Assembly (NCBI RefSeq): GCF_030812885.1 | Contig: NZ_JAUSTO010000004.1 | Location: 124,001-188,000, forward strand | DNA length: 64,000 nucleotides | From: Moryella indoligenes | GTDB taxonomy: Bacteria > Bacillota > Clostridia > Lachnospirales > Lachnospiraceae | Direction of reading: 5' to 3' | Shown: positions 44,010 to 51,392 of the stretch, one piece after another | Layout: every line of letters starts with the position of its first letter | How positions within the stretch are numbered: position 1 is the stretch's first letter | Made by a program: the position numbers and the translations under genes | Notes under the pieces: generated by a model | Told to the model about the DNA's origin: nothing | Seen by the model: the letters and a program-made list of their open reading frames with translations, nothing else | The model's database searches: none

Positions 44010-44569
44010 AGTACGATTCCCTCCTCTTCCAGCATTTCCCTGAGCCGCCCGCGCATCCTTAAAAGACTCATCTTTACCCGGCTCTGCCCGCAGCCAAGCT
44101 CTGCGGCGATCTCCTTCACCGGGCAGAAATACCAGTAGCGCTGAAGAAACATCACCCGCTCCTCCTTCCTTAGCTCTGAGAGGAAACGCTGCAGTGTATC
44201 GTGAAATACCATGCGTTCCTCCGCATCCGCAGGGCTGCCGTCCGCGATCAGCTCCGAGAGCTCCGAGAGGGCAAGCGTCATCTGTGCCCTTGCTCCGCCG
44301 CGCTTTTCTGCATGGATATGCTCAAAGACATTCAGCGCGAGGTTTCGCGTGATCCTCCCGAAAAAAGCCCGGAGTATCGTGGGGCGCTGCGGCGGCATGG
44401 CCCCCCACGCGTGGAGCCAGGTGTCGCTGACACATTCCTCCGTATCCTCCCGGTTTCGCAGTATGCGCTCCGCAATCGTCCGGCAGTAAGCGCCGTATTT
44501 TAACTGGCTCTCCTGTATCGCTTCCTCTCTGCGCGCCCAGTAGAGCCGGATGATCTCACTGTCCTGCAT
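44006..44569 (-). CDS. ECF-type RNA polymerase sigma factor
   Basis: 187 residues. Region 2 (EIIRLYWARREEAIQESQLKY, quoted in part; AERILRNREDTEECVSDTWL) contains the typical EDAEECVSDTWL-like core-binding helix. Region 4 (LRKEERVMFLQRYWYFCPVK and the HTH AAELGCGQSRVKMSLLRMR) is complete. It drives a specific regulon when released from its membrane partner, encoded by the next, overlapping gene. Confidence 0.88.
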   Translation of the reverse strand: MQDSEIIRLYWARREEAIQESQLKYGAYCRTIAERILRNREDTEECVSDTWLHAWGAMPPQRPTILRAFFGRITRNLALNVFEHIHAEKRGGARAQMTLALSELSELIADGSPADAEERMVFHDTLQRFLSELRKEERVMFLQRYWYFCPVKEIAAELGCGQSRVKMSLLRMRGRLREMLEEEGIVL

Positions 44570-44611
44570 ATTGCTCCTCCTATAATAAGAGACAGGAAAT
44601 AAGCGCTGCGG

Positions 44612-45277
44612 TCACTGTGTCTTTCCGTAGCGGCAGATATCCTTCAGGCAGCACCGGCTGCACTGCGGTCTACGGGCGATGCAGACCTTCCGCCCATGAT
44701 CCACCAGCCTGTGACAGAGCTGATTGCCCTCCTCCGGAGGGATGATCTTCCAGAGCAGCTTCTCTACCTTGCCCGGCTCCTTCACATCGTCCACAAAACC
44801 GATGAGATTGCTGAGCCGTATGCAGTGAGTGTCCGTCACAATCGCAGGCTTTCCAAAGACATCTCCCATCACCAGATTGGCGCTCTTTCTCCCGACGCCG
44901 GGAAGCTTTAAGAGCTCCTCAAAGCTCTCCGGTACCCGGTCGTCGTACTGCTCATGCAGCATCTTCATGCATTTTGAAATATCCCTCGCCTTGCTCGGAC
45001 CAAGGCCGCAGGGCCGGACTATCTCCTCTATCTCCTCCACCGGTGCCTCCGCGAGTGCCTGTACTGTCGGGAACTTTGCATATAGCTTCGGTGTCACCTG
45101 ATCCACACGGAGATCTGTGCACTGTGCGGCGAGCCTCACACTCACCAGAAGCTGCCAGGCATCCTCGTAGTTCAGTGTGCAGTGCGTATCCGGATACTCC
45201 CGCTTAAGCCGTGCGATCACCTCCAGTGCCAGAGCGGCACGCGCCGCAGTATCCTGATCCTGACTGTTTGTCTTCAT
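44612..45277 (-). CDS. nth: Endonuclease III
   Basis: 221 residues from MKTNSQDQD (GAGGAAGAG upstream). It has the helix-hairpin-helix LPGVGRKSANLV with the catalytic Lys, the catalytic Asp in VTDTHCIRLSN, and the C-terminal iron-sulfur cluster cysteines in the C-x6-C-x2-C-x5-C pattern (CIARRPQCSRCCLKDIC). It excises oxidised pyrimidines in base-excision repair. It is downstream of nothing on its strand and probably monocistronic. Confidence 0.95.
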   Translation of the reverse strand: MKTNSQDQDTAARAALALEVIARLKREYPDTHCTLNYEDAWQLLVSVRLAAQCTDLRVDQVTPKLYAKFPTVQALAEAPVEEIEEIVRPCGLGPSKARDISKCMKMLHEQYDDRVPESFEELLKLPGVGRKSANLVMGDVFGKPAIVTDTHCIRLSNLIGFVDDVKEPGKVEKLLWKIIPPEEGNQLCHRLVDHGRKVCIARRPQCSRCCLKDICRYGKTQ

Positions 45278-45461
45278 CTGTTCTCTTCCTCCGAATACTC
45301 TGTTCTGCTGTGGATATTTTTTCATTATCTCATAAAGTACCGATTTTTGCTGATTTTTCCATCATGCGTCTCACACGAGAGTTCCAAAAATTAAAACATC
45401 ACTTTTGTAAAACGTATTGCTGCCTGCTGTGCGTCGAATTCTTGACAAAAACAATATACAA

Positions 45462-45490
45462 TTCACTTCTCCGTAAAAATGCGCTATACT
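45462..45490 (+). promoter_or_regulatory. Possible promoter for the 45,564 gene
   Basis: TTCACT (45462-45467), 17 nt, TATACT (45485-45490), about 74 nt before the ATG. The -10 is good and the -35 only fair. The remainder of the 45,278-45,563 gap holds no ORF I would support. Confidence 0.4.
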
Positions 45491-45563
45491 ACTGCTGACA
45501 GACGCAAAGTGCAGCTGTAGCTGTGACCGCGCCCGAAAATATATAGAGAAAGAAGGAAAGATT

Positions 45564-46031
45564 ATGGCACGCTGGGGATACCGGGCAATGGAATCTGACA
45601 CCGGACTGGATATTTTACAATATATAGGGAGCAACTGTATGAAAGAAGGGAAGGAGCTCTCTCTCCGGGACACACTGAAGGCGCTGCAGGACGCCGGGAT
45701 GCTGGACTCTCCCGACTGTAAGAATACCGAGCCCTTTGACGAGGCCTGCGTGGCCCTCACAGAGCTCTGTGTTCACTGGGCAGAGACCGCTGAGCTCTGC
45801 TCCTATCACAACAGCCGCCACGCTCTCACAGAGCTCGCCGGACTGAAGCGCTTCCACATGGAAGCCGATGCGCTGGGCTTTCTCCGCCGCCGCATGGAAG
45901 AGATTCAGGACGATATCGACTGCTGCGAGCGCGAATACGCAGCCTTCTGGTTTGAGGCGGCGGATTACTACGACTGGACCTGCTACATCGACCGCATCAC
46001 CTCAAAGCTTGCCGCACTTCCGGAAGCGTAA
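45564..46031 (+). CDS. Hypothetical protein with DUF4259-like N-terminus
   Basis: 155 residues, ATG preceded by an AAGGAAAG site. The opening MARWGYRAMESDTGLDILQY resembles the MGxWGxxxFExDxAxDWL start of DUF4259 proteins. The remainder is Cys- and Glu-rich, predicted helical, with no signal peptide or membrane segment. It stands alone between a promoter-like region and a terminator. Function unknown; assignment to DUF4259 rests only on the N-terminus. Confidence 0.65.
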   Translation: MARWGYRAMESDTGLDILQYIGSNCMKEGKELSLRDTLKALQDAGMLDSPDCKNTEPFDEACVALTELCVHWAETAELCSYHNSRHALTELAGLKRFHMEADALGFLRRRMEEIQDDIDCCEREYAAFWFEAADYYDWTCYIDRITSKLAALPEA

Positions 46032-46037
46032 ACACTG

Positions 46038-46085
46038 CAGAGGAGGCGAAGCAGCATAAACGCTGTTTCCGTCTCCTCTGTTCTA
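46038..46085 (+). terminator. Terminator after the 45,564 gene
   Basis: CAGAGGAG (46038-46045) pairs with CTCCTCTG (46073-46080), with an inner AAGCAGC/GCTGTTT stem. T-rich sequence (TTCTAATTCTCATATTTTA) follows on the plus strand. Confidence 0.65.
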
Positions 46086-46138
46086 ATTCTCATATTTTAA
46101 TTATTTCACTAAGTAACCACCATCTACCGGATATGTTG

Positions 46139-47386
46139 TTACGGAGTCTGAAGCGCACCATCCCGTCTTCTGGTCTGCGTCCAGGTCGTCACTGTCACTT
46201 CGCAGGGGTACTTCGCAGCTTCCCGCTCATCAATATCTACACCAAGGCCAGGCTTATCGTTCGCATATACATAGCCCTGCTTAAATTCCAAACAACCCGG
46301 AAACACCTCGAGCAAGGCTCCATGAGGTCCCTTCAGCTCCTGAATGACAAAATTCGGTGGCTCTATGCCTGACCACTCCTGTACGCCGAAATTTCTCGCG
46401 GCAAGATCAATATGAATATTGGCCGCGTGAGCCAGCGGACTCATATCTCCCGGCCCGTGCCATGCAGTGCGCACCCCGTACTGTTCTGCAAAAATCTGAA
46501 GCTTTCGCGCCGGGGTGATGCCTCCAATCTGCGTAATATGTACCCGGATATAATCGATCAGCTGTTCAGAAATGATCCGGCGCCACTCATAGACATTATT
46601 GAAGAGCTCTCCCTGTGCAATCGGTGTCACTGTCTTCTCCCGGAGCTTCCTGAGCCATGAGAGCTCCTCCAGAGGAACCGGATCCTCAAGAAAGAAGAGA
46701 TGATAGGGCTCCAGCTCCCGCGCGAGGCGTATGGCCTCAATCGGCGCGATGCGCTCATGCACATCGTGTATCAGCTCTATCTCATCCCCGAGCCTCTCCC
46801 TTATTCCTGCAAACAGAGCTACGGTATCGCGAATATATTTTCCAGAATCCAGATAGATGCCATCCCGCGCGCAAAGCGGCGCGCTCGCCGGAGCTGTACC
46901 GTACCCCCCTCCTCCGTAACCTCCGCATTGACAGCGGATATGTGTGAGCCCCATCTCCCGGAAGCGCTCTATATTTTCACAGAGCTCCTCCAGATTCTTT
47001 CCGTCCGCATGGCGATAGACCGGAATTCCCTCTCTGCATTTTCCGCCGAAGAGCTGATACAGCGGCATACCAGCCATCTTTCCTTTAATATCCCAGAGCG
47101 CCATATCAATGCCGGATATCGCATTGTTTTCGATCGGTCCGTTACGCCAGTATGCATTCTGGTGCATCAGCTGCCAGAGCTCCTCGATATCCTCAACGTC
47201 TCTTCCCCTGAGAAGCGGTGTCAGATATTCCTCGATGAGATGCTTCACAGCGAGATGCCGGTAGGCAAAGGTCGCGCAACCCAGACCATAGAGCCCCGGC
47301 TGGTTTGTAATGAGCTTTACAACCACCAGGTTGATGCCTTCCGGCGCGGTACGGATGACCCTGATATCTTCTATTTTTACAGACAT
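46139..47386 (-). CDS. Enolase-superfamily sugar-acid dehydratase (mannonate dehydratase/RspA-like)
   Basis: 415 residues from MSVKIEDIRVIR (AAAAGGAGG upstream). The mandelate-racemase-type N-terminal cap is followed by the barrel with metal ligands and family landmarks: IHDVHERI, FLEDPVPLE, PIAQGELFNN, and the catalytic-loop His in RTAWHGPGDMSP. The C-terminal PNFVIQE and GLGVDIDEREA blocks match the D-mannonate dehydratase (ManD/RspA) group. It likely dehydrates an aldonate such as D-mannonate or gluconate. No uxu or kdg genes are adjacent, so its substrate is open. Confidence 0.85.
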   Translation of the reverse strand: MSVKIEDIRVIRTAPEGINLVVVKLITNQPGLYGLGCATFAYRHLAVKHLIEEYLTPLLRGRDVEDIEELWQLMHQNAYWRNGPIENNAISGIDMALWDIKGKMAGMPLYQLFGGKCREGIPVYRHADGKNLEELCENIERFREMGLTHIRCQCGGYGGGGYGTAPASAPLCARDGIYLDSGKYIRDTVALFAGIRERLGDEIELIHDVHERIAPIEAIRLARELEPYHLFFLEDPVPLEELSWLRKLREKTVTPIAQGELFNNVYEWRRIISEQLIDYIRVHITQIGGITPARKLQIFAEQYGVRTAWHGPGDMSPLAHAANIHIDLAARNFGVQEWSGIEPPNFVIQELKGPHGALLEVFPGCLEFKQGYVYANDKPGLGVDIDEREAAKYPCEVTVTTWTQTRRRDGALQTP

Positions 47387-47474
47387 AGATCCTCCTTTTG
47401 ATATGTCATAATAAACACTCGTTTCCTCTTCATCTGATATCCACAATTATATTCCAATCACATATCATGAAAAA

Positions 47475-47503
47475 GACCGCTTCAGACAATAATCCGAAGC
47501 GGC
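47475..47503 (-). terminator. Terminator of the tRNA-Lys transcript
   Basis: On the minus strand GGCCGCTTCGGA pairs with TCTGAAGCGGTC around a 6-nt loop and is followed directly by TTTTT. It sits 8 nt beyond the 3' end of the second tRNA gene. Confidence 0.85.
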
Positions 47504-47510
47504 CTCAGTG

Positions 47511-47583
47511 TGCGCCTTCAGGGACTCGAACCCTGGACAAATAGATTAAGAGTCTACTGCTCTACCAGCTGAGCTAAAGGCGC
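47511..47583 (-). tRNA. tRNA-Lys (anticodon CTT), copy 2
   Basis: 73 nt. Acceptor GCGCCTT pairs with AAGGCGC, discriminator A. D-arm AGCTCAGCTGGTAGAGC, anticodon loop CTCTTAA (anticodon CTT), T-arm CCAGGGTTCGAGTCCCTG. The 3' CCA is not encoded. It differs from copy 1 by a single base in the D-loop. Confidence 0.97.
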
Positions 47584-47671
47584 AATGTGAAATTATAAAG
47601 CACAGAAACATATCTCAGAAAACGAAAGCTCCGTCCCAGCAGCTCGCAGTCTGCCAAGTCAGAGCTTCAAC

Positions 47672-47744
47672 TGCGCCTTCAGGGACTCGAACCCTGGACA
47701 AATAGATTAAGAGTCTACTGCTCTACCAACTGAGCTAAAGGCGC
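47672..47744 (-). tRNA. tRNA-Lys (anticodon CTT), copy 1
   Basis: 73 nt, same cloverleaf as copy 2, with AGTTGG in place of AGCTGG in the D-loop. It is the promoter-proximal copy; both are on one transcript with an 88-nt spacer. CCA is not encoded. Confidence 0.97.
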
Positions 47745-47775
47745 TTTTTAAGGGCATTTCTGTGACACGAACAGT

Positions 47776-47804
47776 ATTTTAACCGCACAGCCCGCTTTTG
47801 TCAA
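47776..47804 (-). promoter_or_regulatory. tRNA-Lys promoter
   Basis: TTGACA (47799-47804), 17 nt, TAAAAT (47776-47781) on the minus strand, about 25 nt before the first tRNA. The -35 and spacer lie within the stem-loop that follows trxA. Confidence 0.8.
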
Positions 47805-47816
47805 CCGGGCTATGCG
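47784..47816. terminator. Stem-loop after trxA overlapping the tRNA promoter
   Basis: CGCACAGCCCG (47784-47794) pairs with CGGGCTATGCG (47806-47816; one mismatch). On the plus strand it is followed by ATTTTTTC, on the minus strand only by GTTAAAAT. It therefore terminates best in the plus direction, but is also placed to stop trxA transcripts before the tRNA genes. Confidence 0.6.
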
Positions 47817-47838
47817 ATTTTTTCAAGAAAATCTTTTC

Positions 47839-48156
47839 TCACAGGGCCTTTTCAATCAGGGCCTTCAGCGCATCGAGATTCTGTGCTCCAATGGCGCGCG
47901 TCACAACCTCTCCATTCTTAAATACTACAAGATTCGGGATCGTCATGACCTGATACTTCGCCGCAAGATTCTGATTTTCATCCACATTGATCTTCACAAA
48001 GCTGACATTATCCACCATCTCCGCAAGCTTATCCAGCACCGGAGCTGTCATCTTGCAGGGACCGCACCAATCCGCATAGAAATCCACGAGCACCGGCTTC
48101 TCGCTCTTCAGTACCTCTGTCTCAAAATTCGCTTCAGAAAGCTGCTTTACCATCAT
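47839..48156 (-). CDS. trxA: Thioredoxin
   Basis: 105 residues with the redox motif WCGPC (DWCGPCKMTAP), the cis-proline segment MTIPNLVVF and the normal thioredoxin length. A general disulfide reductase of the cytosol. It begins inside the last codons of trmB (23-nt overlap) with AAGGAGG just upstream; either of two adjacent ATGs (48156 or 48153) could start. It is cotranscribed with trmB. Confidence 0.95.
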   Translation of the reverse strand: MMVKQLSEANFETEVLKSEKPVLVDFYADWCGPCKMTAPVLDKLAEMVDNVSFVKINVDENQNLAAKYQVMTIPNLVVFKNGEVVTRAIGAQNLDALKALIEKAL

Positions 48157-48844
48157 GATCCTCCTTATTATATGCCTTCCGGCTCTTCCGTACCGCGATC
48201 AGCTTACAGATCTTCTGACCCTTCGCGGAAAATTTCTCCTCATATTCTGTCATGACATTGTCCGCTGCCTCCGGCTCCGCATGGAGATCATGCGTCACAT
48301 AGCGCAGCTCCCAACCGGCCTCCGGAATGGCTTCAAGCGACCACGCAAAGAGCGCCTGATTGTCGGTCTTGAACTCCACCTGTCCCGCTGCCGCCAGCAC
48401 GATATCATACAGCTTCATGAATGCAGGCGAAGTAAGCCGTCGCGGCGCATGAGAGGCCTTCGGCCAGGGATCCGAGAAATTCAGATAAAGCTTTGATATC
48501 TCTCCCTCAGAAAAAAGCTCCGGCAGACGCCTTGCATCCTCACAGAGAAAGTAGAGATTCCTCCGGCGCAGATACTCCGGAAGCTCTGCCTCTTCCCGTT
48601 CCTTTCGCTGAATCGCCTTCATCAGCACTGTCTCATAGCGCTCCAACCCCAGAAAGTTTACCTCCGGCCGACGCCGGGAGAGCTCTCTGATGAACTGTCC
48701 CTTTCCCATGCCGATCTCAAGCTCAATGGGATGTGTATTACCAAAGAACTGACTCCATCTTCCCTGATACTGCTCCGGACTGTGAACCACGCTCGTACTG
48801 CCCGCAACAAAATCCTCGCAGCCCGGGATATGCCTTAAACGCAT
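48134..48844 (-). CDS. trmB: tRNA (guanine-N7-)-methyltransferase
   Basis: 236 residues from MRLRHIPGCEDF (AAGGAG upstream); longer in-frame starts are not supported. SAM-binding motif ELEIGMGKGQFI, and the TrmB signature LNFSDPWPKASHAPRRLT with its catalytic Asp, then FKTDNQALFAWSLE. It methylates G46 in the tRNA variable loop. Its linkage to trxA and tRNA genes is convenient but not obviously functional. Confidence 0.94.
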   Translation of the reverse strand: MRLRHIPGCEDFVAGSTSVVHSPEQYQGRWSQFFGNTHPIELEIGMGKGQFIRELSRRRPEVNFLGLERYETVLMKAIQRKEREEAELPEYLRRRNLYFLCEDARRLPELFSEGEISKLYLNFSDPWPKASHAPRRLTSPAFMKLYDIVLAAAGQVEFKTDNQALFAWSLEAIPEAGWELRYVTHDLHAEPEAADNVMTEYEEKFSAKGQKICKLIAVRKSRKAYNKEDHDGKAAF

Positions 48845-49032
48845 ACAGTGCTCCTTATCTCCTGCTTTCCGGGGCGGAGGCAAAGAGCACAGAGCTCTCT
48901 TAGCGCCGGTATATCTCATCTGTACACCAGCTGCACCAGCCCTCCGGATGGTCACATCATAGCAGTTTTCCTCCCGAAACACAAGGATGAAGCCGGAGAC
49001 ATAAAACGGCTGGAAATTCACGTCATATCTAG

Positions 49033-49038
49033 TATAAT
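49033..49038 (+). promoter_or_regulatory. -10 element upstream of the SH3-domain gene
   Basis: A TATAAT hexamer 30 nt before the ATG. The best -35 at 17-nt spacing (CTGGAA) is poor, so the promoter may need an activator or use an extended -10. Confidence 0.35.
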
Positions 49039-49067
49039 ATACACAGTAGCTATGGAAGGAGGCAGCG

Positions 49068-49898
49068 ATGGCAGAAGAAAGAAAGACAGTGAGAGAGCTC
49101 ATCGAGGAGGGTCTCCGCGACACTGAGCGCCTCATTTCCCAGAAGCAATACAACCTGTCCATGATTCGCTCCCGGCAGACACTGGAGTATATCGTAAAAA
49201 GTCAGTGCAGGCGCAGCAATATTCCCGATGGTGATCTGATGGTCATGATCGACGAGCTCTACCGCAAGGGAATCATTTCCCGTGATTCCTGTACAAGCTA
49301 CCACAAAATCCGTATTTTAGGAAACAAAGCAGCACATGAGGGGGATAATAACGCCTATAACGCAAATAACTCCTACCAGCTGCTCAGCAAGGAGGTCTAC
49401 TCCTACCACAGTGCGAGACCAGCACGAAGCAGCTCCACCTCCGGGCGCAGACCGAAGAGGCGGCGTCCCCGCTTTGAGCTCGCTGACCTGCTGAAGCTCC
49501 TCATCCCTGTTCTCGTGATCATTCTGGTGATTTCGATCATCCGCCTGTTCCATCCGGCGGACAGCGCAAAAAAAATGAGCAGCAGCGCAGCAGAGACCAC
49601 ACTCGCAGAGGAGAGCTCCGCGCCGGAAACCAGTGAGGCTGCTCCGGAATCAGTGATGATCTACACCACCACCAGTGCCCTGAATGTGCGCTCTGCTCCG
49701 ACAACGGACGGTGAGCTTCTCACGACTCTGCCGGCCGGCACGGTACTTGACTATGTCGGCGCACACAGCGACCAGTGGGCCATCATCAATTATAACGGCG
49801 GTCAGGCCTATGTCGCCTCGCAGTATATCAGCGCTGCTGAGGTACCGGCAGACACGACTCCCACGGACAACAGTGCGGAGGCGGAGCCCGCGGTATAA
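49068..49898 (+). CDS. Membrane protein with N-terminal HEPN/DUF4145-like domain and external SH3 domain
   Basis: 276 residues (GGAGGC before the ATG). Residues 1-115 are soluble and helical, with a DUF4145-like pattern (LIEEGLRDTERLISQKQYNL, then RILGNKAAHEGDN). A basic stretch (RRPKRRRPR) precedes one membrane span at about 142-160. Beyond it, a Ser/Ala/Glu linker leads to a bacterial SH3 domain (about 195-255; SALNVRSAPTTDGELLTTL, then QAYVASQYIS). The topology puts SH3 outside, probably on peptidoglycan, and the helical domain inside. Exact role unknown. Confidence 0.75.
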   Translation: MAEERKTVRELIEEGLRDTERLISQKQYNLSMIRSRQTLEYIVKSQCRRSNIPDGDLMVMIDELYRKGIISRDSCTSYHKIRILGNKAAHEGDNNAYNANNSYQLLSKEVYSYHSARPARSSSTSGRRPKRRRPRFELADLLKLLIPVLVIILVISIIRLFHPADSAKKMSSSAAETTLAEESSAPETSEAAPESVMIYTTTSALNVRSAPTTDGELLTTLPAGTVLDYVGAHSDQWAIINYNGGQAYVASQYISAAEVPADTTPTDNSAEAEPAV

Positions 49899-49956
49899 GC
49901 CGACAGCTGTGATTTCAGTATCAGTCTGACGAGAAGCGTTTCTGTCGCTCATCTGT

Positions 49957-49994
49957 ACCGACACCTTCACTTCGCCGAGTGAGTGTCGGTTTTT
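49957..49994 (+). terminator. Terminator directly upstream of the V-ATPase operon
   Basis: ACCGACAC (49957-49964) pairs with GTGTCGGT (49983-49990), with an inner TCACT/AGTGA stem, followed by TTTTTC. It is a textbook intrinsic terminator. The V-ATPase ribosome site begins about 8 nt later, so either the operon promoter is upstream and this acts as an attenuator, or transcription enters by read-through. Confidence 0.85.
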
Positions 49995-50011
49995 CTATGG
50001 AGGACATAAAT

Positions 50012-50323
50012 ATGGACAATATTATCGAACAGCTGAATGATATTGAACACCGCGCCGCTGCAATTATGGAGGCTGCGATCCGGGGAAAAAAAGCTCTGAC
50101 AGAGCGCTATGCCGCGGAGAGTGCCGACTGGGATGCGAAGCTTGCTGCCGACAGCGAGGCACAGATCGCCGCATTGCGAAAAAAAGCCGCAGAGAACACC
50201 GAGGCACTGCTCTCTGCGGAGCGAGAGTCCATCGACAGAGAGCGCAGGAAAATACTCGCTTCTTATGAGCAGAATCACGCGCTCTATACTGATCGTCTGT
50301 TTGAGAGCATGACACAGGAGTGA
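50012..50323 (+). CDS. V-type ATPase peripheral-stalk subunit (G/H-like)
   Basis: 103 residues from MDNIIEQLNDIEHRA, with GGAGG 8 nt upstream. Almost wholly a charged coiled coil rich in Ala, Glu and Arg (AQIAALRKKAAENTEALLSA), as expected for the stalk partner of subunit E. It is the first gene of the operon, 5 nt before subunit C. Low sequence conservation makes the exact letter name uncertain. Confidence 0.75.
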   Translation: MDNIIEQLNDIEHRAAAIMEAAIRGKKALTERYAAESADWDAKLAADSEAQIAALRKKAAENTEALLSAERESIDRERRKILASYEQNHALYTDRLFESMTQE

Positions 50324-50327
50324 CAGC

Positions 50328-51392
50328 ATGGGGAACCTATATCGCTACAGCGCAATATCCACCAAGCTTCGTGCCATGCGCCGGCAGCTCATTCCGGACA
50401 GCGCATTCCGCGAGCTGGCTCACTGCGGAACAGTTCCGGATATTATCCGCAGTCTGGAGGAATATCCGCAGTATCAGGAAATCTTCTTAAGTGTTGATCC
50501 CGAGACTCTGCACCGCGATGAGCTGGAGCGACTGCTCCTGACCGATCAGTACGCAGATTTTCTTCGTCTCTACCGCTTTGCAGACGGCGCACAGCGAAAA
50601 TGCCTCGATCTGGAGCTGATGCGCTTTGAGACGGTGCTCTTAAAGCGCTGCCTCCGCTGCCTCTTTGGACAGCTCCCGGCACTGGATCTCTCCCACTTTC
50701 ACGACTTCTTTCTGCGGCACGGAAACATCGATTTTTCCCGGGTGACTGCCGCAAAGAGCTTTGATGAATTTACGGAAGCTCTGCATGGGAGTCGCTACGC
50801 CACTGCTTTTCAGGCACTTTCCGGAAACACTAAGGTGCAGCTTCTGGACTGCGAGACTGCCCTGGACATCTGGCATTTTCGCACTGTCTGGCATATCGCA
50901 CAGCAGGGATTGTCCAAAGAGGATGCCGCATTCTTCTGTCAGATGAAGGGCGCGCAGATTGATCTTCTGAACCTGCAGTGGATACGTCGCGCAAAGCTCT
51001 ACTACCACATGACAGCAGAACAAATACGTCCGCTGCTCATCCCGCTCCGCGGAAGATTAAGACGGGGGGAGCTGGAACACTTCCTCAGCACAGATACGGA
51101 GGCCGCCTTCCTGTCCGCACTCCACGACAGCGCCTACAGGCGCGAGGCAGCCGCCCTCTCCTCCGATATCCCGGATATGGAGGTTCTCTGCAATACCGTA
51201 CTGGATCACCTCTGCCGTCTCGCCATAAAAAAAGAGCCCTACTCCTGTGCAGTCATCTTTGAATATCTGCGCGCAAGAGAGGAAGAAATAAAGCGCATCA
51301 TAAGTGTGACTGAGGCCGTTCGCTACGGACTCTCTCCGGAAGAAACCGTTTCTGATATACTGAAGCTGGATCACAGGAGGTCATTTGCATGA
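50328..51392 (+). CDS. atpC: V-type ATPase subunit C (d-type, central stalk socket)
   Basis: 354 residues, entirely helical, matching the AtpC/V0-d family (NLYRYSAISTKLRAM; RELAHCGTVPDIIRSLEEYP; NLQWIRRAKLYYHM; the C-terminal VIFEYLRAREEEIKRI). It couples the rotating stalk to the membrane ring. It overlaps the subunit I start by 4 nt (ATGA). Confidence 0.85.
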   Translation: MGNLYRYSAISTKLRAMRRQLIPDSAFRELAHCGTVPDIIRSLEEYPQYQEIFLSVDPETLHRDELERLLLTDQYADFLRLYRFADGAQRKCLDLELMRFETVLLKRCLRCLFGQLPALDLSHFHDFFLRHGNIDFSRVTAAKSFDEFTEALHGSRYATAFQALSGNTKVQLLDCETALDIWHFRTVWHIAQQGLSKEDAAFFCQMKGAQIDLLNLQWIRRAKLYYHMTAEQIRPLLIPLRGRLRRGELEHFLSTDTEAAFLSALHDSAYRREAAALSSDIPDMEVLCNTVLDHLCRLAIKKEPYSCAVIFEYLRAREEEIKRIISVTEAVRYGLSPEETVSDILKLDHRRSFA

